NCBI GenBank assembly: GCA_004352715.1
Contig: SCFE01000002.1
Location: 2,910,644-2,974,643 of the forward strand
DNA: 64,000 bases
Direction: 5' to 3'
Origin: Hofstenia miamia
Taxonomy: Eukaryota; Xenacoelomorpha; Acoela
In this document: in pieces, positions 13,101 to 25,000 of the stretch
Layout of the letters: every line of letters begins with the position of its first letter
Numbering within the stretch: position 1 is the first letter of the stretch
Translations under genes and position numbers: made by a program
Notes under the pieces: model-generated
Databases searched by the model: none
What the model saw: only the letters and a program-made list of their open reading frames with translations
Told to the model about the DNA's origin: nothing

Positions 13101-16100
13101 GACATTTATTTTTTCAAATAAATTCCAAAAAGTTAAAAATATCTTCTTCTTCTAAAGACGAAATTATTTCAAGCAAATTTGATTTTGAAAACAAATGAAA
13201 TCGATGTAAAATAGTCTTCTTTGCTTCCACAAATATTGCATACAAAAAGTCAAGATTTCTTTCTTGAAATAAATTGGCATTATAATGAATTATTTCTTAA
13301 CAATTTTACCTATTTACTGTAAAGATGGCGTGGCTAACACAACAAGGCGACTAAAAAATTAAATAAATTTCCTCGTAACTGATTAGTAATACAATTTTAG
13401 CAATTTTCCAAAATATTTTATAATAAAATTTTAGAAAGCCCTGAACTCCAAAGCCAATCAATCAGACTTTGATGTTGCCATGTCCAAATTAGATAAAATA
13501 CCAGAGGATATTTCAGATCAGATGAACCACCTCATTAAAGCAGTAGATAATTTAAAAGCCGATCGAGACAGTGTAAGTCTACTCTCATTTTTAATTTGCA
13601 TTGACTTAACTTTTTAGGAACTACATAGAATGAGCGATTGTAGGTTATTTTCACATTAGAAATAGCTCTGTCTTTTGTAGCTTAAAGCAGAACTTGAATA
13701 TGTTATAAACTAATCCAAGTTTCCCTTATAAGTATGAATGTACGTTGTAATGTCTCTCGTACGTTAATGTTATTTTTTGTTAAAAGCATAAGCGTGAAAT
13801 ATTTTCGAAACATTTCTGCTTTACTTGTAGTTTCTATTAAATTGCTTACGGACAGCATGCTTCTAATTTAACTTCGATTTATCACATTTTGTCTATTTTG
13901 TATTGTGGCACCAATCTATTGCATAGTTTGCCACTAGAATTAGTTGCATGTACAATGTATAAAGAAAGTTCTAGAAACTGTGAATGTTATATTTTTACAT
14001 TGAAGAGACAAACGCACAGTGTGTAGACGTTTTTGCACGTACAGCTTTACTCAACTGTGCCTTTTTAGTAGTATGGAGTTAACTATTTCTAGGCAATCCG
14101 TAATTTTGAGGAATTAAGGACTTAATTAAATGACAGTACAATTTTTTAATTTGAGCAGTAAAAGTCCTTTTAGTTTGTCAATATAATGGGTAATAAATGC
14201 CACTTGCCCTCGCCCCTTCAAAAAATATCACGCATAGTATAGTATAATTTAATTAGCTTTCATTTTTCGTAGGTTTTAATAAGTCTTTTAGTTAGTTGCT
14301 TAAAGTCTTTGGATTCTTAGATTTTTTATTGTAATTTTTTAATTAGACTGGAAATGTTACAATCCTTAACAAACAGTTCTATCATTCCTGCAAATTGAGA
14401 GTATTTGAAAAACGTTATTCACTAACTGATTATAACGAAATATCTGTGTCACTAAGACTTAAATGATGATACTAATTCTGTAGGATTAAGTGACGATGAT
14501 TTTCTTTGTTGCCTACTTCCTTGATGTGTATGGATTGAAACCAATATTATTTATTAATGTTTGTATTACTCTTTCACCTGCTGCGTCGTCATATTTTTGC
14601 TGATAGATTTTCGCAACTGAAGTGTCGTAAATAATTCATTTGTCAGACGAAATTGATTTTTGTTTTAAATCTAAATAGTCATTGATTAAGACTTAAATTT
14701 TTATGTTAGCGCTGAATTTAGACTCCTCAATTAAGTTTTATCTATAAAGCTCATTTATTAAATTTAACCCCCAGTTTGAATGTTATGTTGTTTCCCTTTC
14801 CTTTAATGTTTAATGTAAATGTTTTATTAAAATCGATTATTTGCTGTTGGGATACTCAACTAAAAAATTTTTATATTTTGTGTGTGTATCAAAGTGTATA
14901 TGTATTTTTTACAGTGCAAGTATGCATAAATCAACCTCAACTATTTAAATATGCTTAGTATTGAAAACAGATTTTTCGCTTTTTTCCTTCTTCATTTGCT
15001 CCTGAGAAAATTGTACAACGACGTTTTTATTCTTCCAGATATTGATTATTTCGAATCTGCAGTGAATGCAAATGCCTTACTAACAAATTTAATTTGTTAC
15101 TACCCCTATTTTAAAACCTCCCATCCTTGAGTCATCTGCATTTATTAGCATTTGTAGTTTGGAGAGAAAAGTTAAGGAAGACTTTAAAGTGAATGATTTA
15201 TGCTGACATGTACAAGCCATTATAAATGCAGTAATTTCACATGACGAGGCACATATTGATGACATATTTCCTGAAGCTCTGTAGGCTATAAAAAATTACT
15301 CGTAAAATTTCATATATGTCTTAAGCATTTCAACTTTTATTCATTCTCGTTCTTCTATGTAGTTTGGAAGGTTCATACTGCATTGTTCGATTAAAACTAA
15401 ATGGATATTCATGCTCTATGTTTCTTTAATTTAGGACGCTGAGGCACTATTAATTTTGCAGGAAACCGTTTATAATTTACAACAAGATTCTGCGAAATTT
15501 AATGAAACGCTTAAGAATCTGGCGAAAGAATTTAAAGATTTTGGAAAAGGATTAGCTGTAAGATTCACTAATATTTATATTTTAAGCTGCGGAAACGTGT
15601 AAAGGTATAGTATAGTTTCCTCAAATGAGTGGTGTTTCTGTACCTAGCTTTGTTTTATTCATCCAATTTAATGTTTTGGTGTGAGAATTGATTGCATGCT
15701 TATAAACTATGTTTTATATGCTTTAAAATTTCCAATAATAATCTTCATAGGCCATTCTTAAATTTAAAAATTTTTAACTTATATCATATATGTTATGATT
15801 TTTTGAAAAATTCTATTGAAAATAAAATATTTGAAATTTAGGAACTTCACATCTCTATTAATTATTGAGGATTTCTGTATCCATATTTGATAAGATATTT
15901 AGGTTTATTTTTAGACTTTGGAAGTAAAAACTGAAACACTGGATATGCTGAAGGCAGATAAGGAAACTGTGCAAGTGGAAATCGATTTGGTAAGTAATGA
16001 TAGAAAATGTTAGTTTATTGATTTGAGTTTTTTTAGTGACTACTCTTCTTAAATTAACTTCTTATAGTTCTTTTATGATTAAGATATATTTATCTTTAAA

Positions 16101-19100
16101 ATGTGGTATCAATGTTGATTAGTTATTTCTTAGAACGCTTAATATAAATGAATTCTGCAAGTTTTGTATTTTGATGAGGTACTAAAATTTTAAAAAATTT
16201 CATTTTTGGTACACAATTATGTGTGAACATTCCAGATTATAAGCATCCCTAATAAGCTGTTTTGTGTGAGTATCTCAGTGTCTTCTGGTTTCGGCAATGT
16301 ATGCATTTTGGTATTCGTCACAATCATATACATAAGAAATGCTAGAAAACAATTTTTTTCCAATGTAATAGACACATTTTTGATGTTGTTTTTTTAAAAT
16401 CGTTCATTTCATTTAAAGAAACTTCCTGTATACATTAGTTCTCTGAATTCTTTGTATTATTTTCATTTCTTGGTTGAGTAAAGTAGCGTTCAAACCTACA
16501 ACTTTGTTCATCACTTTTTGGGAATTAAAAGTTTCACAACAAAGTTTTATCGCATTCAGACCTACGACTTTGATCACAACTTTTATTTATATTCGATTAT
16601 AATTTTCATAAACAATATATTCTAATTCTAAATAAGGCCCTGTAAAATTTTTTTCGTTTATTTACCAGAAAGACAGTAACTCTATGCTCCGTTAATGTTT
16701 GATAATAAATTTTAACCAGAAAATGCTTATTTGTCATCACGCTTTTCCGGATGAATCTATTTTTTATATTGTTAAAAACAATCCTTGCTGTACTCTTTAA
16801 TTGTGTATGTTATTAATGTTTTATCTCGCAATTCTGAATGCTTGCATTTCATAAACAATGCCTTTCTTCAAAGAGTTATATCAATTGCGTTTCATTTATA
16901 GATCGAGTGACCCCATGTGCTTATTATTTTTTGTTGTTGTCAACTTCATTGTCTCACCAAAAGTTGTCAGCCAAAGTAAAATCGATTTAATTCTGAAAAC
17001 TTTGTTGACAACAAAGTTGTAGATCTAAACGCTATTTTCAGCTTCTTTTTTAAAATTCTTTGAATTAACATTTTAGGATATCAATTATTCTTAAAACCTT
17101 CAATTATTCGGTTAAATTTTAGTAGTAAGAGCACAACTCCAATACTTTGTTAATCAGACATTTCGCGGTATTATTTTTTATGACGTCTGCCACCATATGA
17201 AACGAAGGTATATATTAACCAATTACTGTAGTTTTTTATGAAAACTGTAGCCGAATCACTTTATTCTTTGTAATTGTGACATCACGAAAATGAAGCGAAT
17301 TATCTTTATCAATTTTACACTAAATTTGCTTCTGGAAGGCAACTAATTAAATATTTAACAATATCTTTTCGTTCGCTACGTTGAATGAAATGCCTCAAAA
17401 ATATCATCAAGATATCGAGAATAAATGATAGCTTTAACACTTTAGAAGTTTGAAAAGGTTGTTTATGTTAAATGCATTGCAAGATTAGCTAAAATTATTC
17501 TTAATTGCGAGTCTATTGGGAAGTGATCTCATTGAAGAAATTTGCATTCTGCATACTGTATCATTTTTTCTTAATTATTATGTGATACAGCAATAATATT
17601 TTCAAGATCTATATTTTTATTCATAGGTATGTTTATAACCAACCATTGTATATGATAACTAACAAGATGCACCTTATTGTCAACCAGAATCTTTTCAATA
17701 AGTGTAATTTGCTTTAGATATATTTTGCTCTAGACAGTTATAGTTCTATTTAAAAAGAGCAGCAAGCTCAATTTGTTTACTAAAGACAATGATGATAGTT
17801 ATGGAAACATGTCGCGATGCTACAAAAAAGATTTCAATATCAATTCCTTTAGAATAAACTATTTTGTTTGATCTTTCATTGACTTTCTATTGAATTTGGG
17901 TTGCTATATGGATAAAATATCAATTTATTATCTTTATTTGACAGATCATACGATTTTTAATTTAGAAAGCGGATAAAAAGGCACTGGATTCAAAGATTGG
18001 CAGAAATTTGTTTAACTCGAAAACCGGTGAACTGGACGACGAAATTGGCAAGTTGAAGTTACGAGTGGGTGGATGTGTATGTAACTTCTATGTGTTTATT
18101 TTGTTCAATTCTTTCTATAGGAAGAGGATTATAGGAAAGCTATTGATGAGCTACTGGCTAAGGTTGACAATAAACTAGACAGAGATGAACTTGGTCCACT
18201 CAAAGAATGGCTTGAAAACAAGTTGAAAGGATTAAAACCTAAACTGGTCAAACAGGAATATCGCATTGGGGTGGATGATCCAGATGCTGCAGGCTTTAGA
18301 AAGTGAGTATTTAAGTCAATTATCAAGCTTTTCATCGCATGTTCTATGGGACTAAAGCAGTGGCGCATTTAGGATTTTTAAAACGGGGGGGGAGCTGACA
18401 CCTTTTTTTACAGAAAAAAATTGGAAGAAATGTTTTTTTGGACAGAAATAATCTTGCACAAAATGCAATCATCTGTTTTTAGCAGCAAATCGATTGATAA
18501 TATCTTGAATTAACGTGAACTATTTTCAATTTTGAGGAAAACAGAACATTTTTCTTAAGGGTTCGCAGTTGTCCCCAAAAAGGGGGTGGCCGTCCCCCTG
18601 CCTCCCCCCTAAATGCGCCAATATTGTTGGATGAAGTTCGCTTAGTGTTGTATAAAAAGTAAGGCAGTATAATTCATTCAAAAAAGATTTGTGGACACTC
18701 CAAATAACTTATGGGACAATATGAGGATCAATAGGTCATAATAGATATTGGATGTGGAAGAAAACTCTTGGCTCTTGAGAAGCTTTTAAAATATTATACT
18801 TATCTTATCCAAAGAGGTATCGTTGTGGGTAAATCATTCTCTACTACTAATTTAATTCTTATTTTATCCTTCGAAGTGATTCAAATTAGAATGAAGTCGG
18901 TATTTAATTTAATAAATATAAATGATGAAAAGCTTTACTTAATGTCTCTAGATATTATTAAAATCTTTTTAGATCGGCAACATTCTTCTGCTTGAGTTGT
19001 GACAAACGTGTTCGTAATTCTGCTCAAATGTACGTATTTTAGGCCTTATTCTCAACGAGTGTTTTGCATATCCTGTGATCGTCCACTAGACATGGCGCCA

Positions 19101-20971
19101 AACGCGTAAGCGAAGCACCTAAAATAACACTAACAAATTAACTAACACTAACATTCTTCAATTATTTAACTTCGAGTCTGTGCATCTATTATGCGGCAGT
19201 TGAGGGAAAAAGCTTTTCTTTTCAACTAACGTTGGGTTAAACAATAACACCTGTAAATATTTAACATCTGGTTTTGTTTGCATTTCTATGAAACGGTTTT
19301 CTAAATTTCGTTAATTTTGTTATTTTCAAAAACAAGTGGCAAAAGTCATGCTCGAGTTTTATCAAATCAATTAATGGAAAAAAGTTTTTGAGATCTATGG
19401 TTTTATAAAGTACAAAAATCAGTCGTATTGTTGTCAAATTAATTTTGCATTGTACTAAATGTAAGTCTATTTTTATTGGTTATAGGATCGCTCACTTGAA
19501 CAAATTTTATGTCATGTTTCATAGATACAATCAAAGATATTGGACATTAGATCACATACATTTCTCATACATCATTGAGGCGTTTTCTACAGCATCCTGA
19601 AAAATCATGGAACCAGTAACACTCTCTGAAATCTGAATTATTTTTCTATGAAATACTGTACAGATTTTGTCCAATTGTCTCTCAATTCTCAAAAGTCAAA
19701 TCTGTGGTCAACATTAGAGATGAGCGTGGTACACATTTTGTAAAATTTCCACCGCAGAGAAAAAGCTTCACCGTTAGGCACCGCTAAAAGTAAATTGTTC
19801 AAAATGTCTTGCTAACATAAGTGCACCCTAAATTTAATTGAAACTATATAATATCAAAACATATTGATTTTAAAGTTTTATAAAAAGTTCGATTTGGTTT
19901 GGTAGATTTGATTTGCAAACGGCTTAAAACAGTTGGAAGTATTTAAATGACGTGATTACGTCATTGATTTAAATACTTGCCAAATTTACAAAATTCCCAC
20001 AATTTCGTTAATATTAATTTTGGTTTGAAATGATTTAAGTTAAGTCAAATTGTCCGTTTTACTTCTTACTGATGTTTGTACAGTTTTTCAGTTTGAAATG
20101 GTTCAAATTATTAGCTTTAATCGGTTTGGTTCGGTTCAGTTTAATTTTGCAAGGGTTCGGTTCGGCTCGGTTTCTGAAAAATAGAAAAGCTTGCAACGCA
20201 CCGTAGTATTACCATACCGCGTTCAACTCTAGTCATGCTATTTTCATGAAAATGAATATGCAAAATTTATAAATGAAAATGCAATGATAATAAAAAACAA
20301 ATTTAGAAAATTTTGTTTAATGAAAAATTTTATGTTCATTTCTATGTTCATGAATCGAATTTGTTTACATTGTTCATAAATTTCATTTCAGCGCAATTGG
20401 ATATCCGTGGAATAATTTACCTCTTCCAAATGAACAGAACAGGTTAACGCGCATGAATGAATTGTCTATCTCTTCTGTTTGCGTGCTATTGTTATTTTCC
20501 TCGATTACACTTGATTTTAGGCCTGTTCCGTCAATTCCAGCAAATTCCGCGTTGCCTGCCCATAAATCTTCTCGCCCTTACACAATATACGAATTAGAGC
20601 AAATTAGACTAGCACAGAGAACGTAAGTATTTTTCTGTTTAAATTTCAGAGATTTAAATTTTATAATTTCCCGAGGTCACTTGAAAGTTAAGTCAAGAAT
20701 AAATAAGATTATCAAAACGTTGTATTTGCATTCGAATTACACCCCTGCAATGAATTTCATAAAAATTTTAGACTTTGTACAATGAATAAATTTTTGCAGG
20801 CGTCTTCGGTCGTAATTTTCAATAAAATATTTACCCATAACACTTGCAGCCAAAGTGGGTTGAGTCCACCCAGTGACATCTTTTTATTATCTAGCTTCAA
20901 CTTCTTTTTGTGTTAGTTAATGGATATTTAGAATTTCTTCCATGGTTTCCCTCTACTAATGTTCAATCTTT

Positions 20972-21017
<46 letters not shown>

Positions 21018-22010
21018 TCATTTGCAGTTTTCATCATACATGTTGGGCATTTGTAAAATATATTTCCAAAAATTCTACTTCTTTTTAAGATAGGCTATAC
21101 ATTTTCTGATGAGCTGTTTAATACATTCCGAATAGAATTTTGCTGTACCTTTTAAAAACATCACATTTTTACCTCCACATATTTTAAATGAAGCTTTGAA
21201 AATAAAATGCAATTATTTCTAAGCATTAAGTTAAGTTTACTCAAGTATAATATATACGGCAACCCACAAATTCCATTATTTCGGAAAAATGTACTATATT
21301 TCTGCCATTATTCGGATTTCTGCTGTTCACCTGCCGCTTACATATGTAAGCAATATATTGCAAAATGTATAATTTATAGGTGGAATCCGGTCTGACCGGA
21401 AAAACATGTTCCTAAGTCTAGTTAAATATATACATGAAAAAATGCATTATATATAAACTGGGTGTGACAAAAGTAACCAGACGCTTGCAAAACGAAAGCA
21501 AAAAACTGTAGTTAGGTGGCTGAACATCAATGGATGGAAATTTAACAGTGATGGTTCATCTTGCTGCAACAGCGATGTTATATCTCAGATTTTTCATTTA
21601 AATTTTTGAAATAGTCATTCCTAATGATCATTACTCAAGGATCATGATCAGAGACTGACTTGAGTGATAAAGATATCCAATTCTACGAACGTAAACAAGA
21701 AAAAAGAATAATTGATTGAAGGTTATTGATTTAGATTCACTGTCAAGTTCGAATTTTGAATTAATTTAAATGAGACTAGAGTCTAGGCCCTTTCCAAAGT
21801 CTTTTTACGACCGAGTGACAACATGGTGCATTATTTTGAATATTTGCTATGAACACTTTTTTCTTTTATGTTTCATCGTTTTGGACAATATAATCTTAGT
21901 AAGTTGTTTTCAATTCGCTACACTGTATATTCTACTATGAATGATTCGTTCTTTTATTCCTACTCTTATGAATAAAGTTAGATTTCTCGTAAAATGGTTA
22001 CTTTTGTTAC

Positions 22011-22042
<32 letters not shown>

Positions 22043-25000
22043 NNTATTGAAATCTACGAGTTTATATTATTCCTGTAGTCTGATTGCAAATGACCCAATG
22101 CAGCATTCAATGCACCATTAATATTTAGTTCATGTTGAAATTTAAATGACGCTATAAGATTTGAGGGGGGGGGCGTGTTGGATTGCGCTACTGTTATAAA
22201 GCCAACAATCTAGGGGAAATTTTTGATAAAAAAATATAGAATTGAAGTCTGTTAATTTTAGGACAAAATCAAGTGAATTATAAGAATCGTTTATTTATTG
22301 TATGTCTGTAAAGTAAAAATCAGACTTTGTTTTAAGCTCATTGCAGATGACCATCCTCTTTAGCGGCTGGTGCCAATTAACGTGTATTTTATTACCTGGG
22401 TGTATTGAATAGCACGCATAAACTATATAATCATAAAATATAATATTTATTGATCCATTTTTTTAAATGGCTAAACAGAAAAAAATCAATGCCTTTAAGG
22501 TCCTCAAATTTTGCATTTTAACCTGACATATCGTATAAAGTTTCAAAACACAGAACAACATGTTTTCACATACACAAATGAATATTGTACTATAGTTTTT
22601 ACGATTTAAATGCCCCAGGATGTTTCAAGAGTACTTTGTGGTGACATCTTTTGGCAAATTGATTTAGCCTATCACACTGAGTTTCAATTAATTTTGAAGC
22701 ATAAATATTGTATAATTTTGACTTGTTTGCTTGTTGTCTATCAGAATTTCTATTTTTGATCTACTGTATAACCTACATTACAAATTGTACGAGCAGTGTA
22801 AGTTAATAGATCCCAAAGACAATATTTTCTTCAATTCTTCACAATAACATAAAGCCAGAAATTTTCCCTTCTAAATGTAATGTTTTTCCTAACATTTAAG
22901 TGACTCAATGCATAACATGATTATATCAGTCCATTTCAGGGGTAAAGCATTGAAGGTTTATATGTCATTTCTCATTGCATTCTTCGACCTTTTAAAAAGA
23001 ACTCAAATTTCATGAAAAGAGGTTTGAAGCCTATAGATCCTGGATAAACTTCCCTAATTTCTAAGTAAAACTTACTTTTCTTCATTATACAATGACTTTT
23101 AAGCTTTTCTATACTCTTCTGTATAATTTCAAGTTTGAATTATTCAAGCACAAACTTTGAATATGGTTGAAAAAGTTAAAGTCATATGCAATGAATTCAT
23201 GCATTAATGTACCTAACATTGAACATAAATTTTCATTCATGTAAAAGGTATTAATCATATTTGGCCGGATTTGTTTCTCATAATTGACGTCTATGTGCTG
23301 TTAATTTATTTTATGTTTATAAGAGGACTCAATATTTGATTGCTCTCATCTTATTTGTACAAAATATAATTGGTCCCCGTTCCACTTAGTTCCAGTTCTG
23401 TCTAATCGCAGTCGCATATAGTATTTTGGTCTCATATTCCCATTTGACAAAAAATTTTTCTGAAACCAGTAAATCACATTGGACATTGTTTCGAAGCCCT
23501 TTGAAAGTCACTACTGAATGATGCTCCACTTTAACTGTGAATGAATACCCATGAAAATATCTTTTCCTTAGGCTTCACTAATTAATCCAATTTTTGATGA
23601 TAACTGTAATATGAAATAAATGTGAGGTTATATAAAATTTTGATAAATAATTGTTGCACCTCAAGCAGTCACATCTATAAATTTTCTCAAGAGTGTAGAC
23701 AATGAAATAACTTGATTATTTGAAAGCTTTCATCATTCAATTTGATTCCTAGTTATTCATTCCTGTAGTTGCAATATCCTCGAAGAAATATAGAAATAGT
23801 AAAGCAAACTTTGCCTGGAATGCAATTGCATCCAAGACCTTCACGAACCGTTAACGATGCATTACCATTGTCAATGCACTGAAGCAATTATGAGGACGCT
23901 GTTTTTAATTAAAATGAAAGACACATCATGTTTGACAGATTCATTCAAATTTCTACTAATTTTGATGAATTAAACAACTACTCTTATAAAAGTTAGCTTT
24001 CCTTTGTGTTGAATTGGAAAAACGTGAGGACATATTAATTGCATGTATCATCGCCCGTAAATTATTTCTCCAATGCTCTATATCTTGTGGTATAAACAGT
24101 GTTGTGATATTTAGTGTAAAAAGTTCTAGCATCCAAAATCGAGTCATATCAATGGCAAATATTTCAACAAAGTATTACTGTATGTGGGATTGCATGTGGT
24201 TGTTGCTTATCCATCGTGACATAAACATGGATTGCAGTGCTTAGGTTATGATAATACCAATAAGCACATCATCAATATGAGGACACATTAAATTTTTTCC
24301 ATGATGAAAGCAGAAAATTTCGTTTGCAAAGCAGGTGTTGAGAAAATTGTTAGAAATCGGTGAAGATGGTCAAATGCCAATTTCACACTAGCCTTATTCT
24401 TCAATCCATTGTTTTGTTTGAATAGCTCTCCTTTGAGTAGAATACAAATGTTTACTTATGAATTTTTTAAAATTTGGAAAATCTTTAGCCATTGAATTTC
24501 AGGAGATCATTTTATACAGAAGTAGTTATTAAGAAACAGTTGATGATTTAAGACCACACTTGCCAAAGTTTTCTATATATTTTTCTAAATGGTCACTGGG
24601 CCCAAATTGCACATAAACGTTCAAATAACTTGGTCATCTTAGGGTTTTGTAAAAATTATGCTAAAAATATATTTTGCTAGACTATTTATATATTTTTGAG
24701 TAAACTCATTCAGAAGTTTCATTTTTATGTATGAATCAGGATTTAAATGTCGATATTGTATTAGTGAAAACTGTTTCTAGTTTTTAAAGGTTTTTATATA
24801 ACACCACCCAATTTGCTTGAGATTGCAATAATTGGTCCATTAAACAAAACATAAATTTAAAGATATCTCATTAATTTTTCTATGTCATAACTTCATCTGA
24901 GATTGTTCGAAGTCGTAAAATTTTAGTCTAAGTGTATATAATTAATTAGATTTAATTGATTTTGATTGAATTGACAACATTTACAAGGAATATTGTTGTA

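Noticed and set aside
13573-15434. Extra exon within intron 8
   Set aside because: The flanking exons join in phase and no frame between them shows coiled-coil composition; the 60-codon frame at 14776 is Phe/Val/Leu-rich low complexity.
17640-17700. AACCAACC as another end of the 9-bp-TSD family
   Set aside because: No partner GGTTGG end or matching flank within about 500 bp.
18129-18368. 79-codon minus frame
   Set aside because: Antisense shadow of exon 12 of the QRICH2-like gene.
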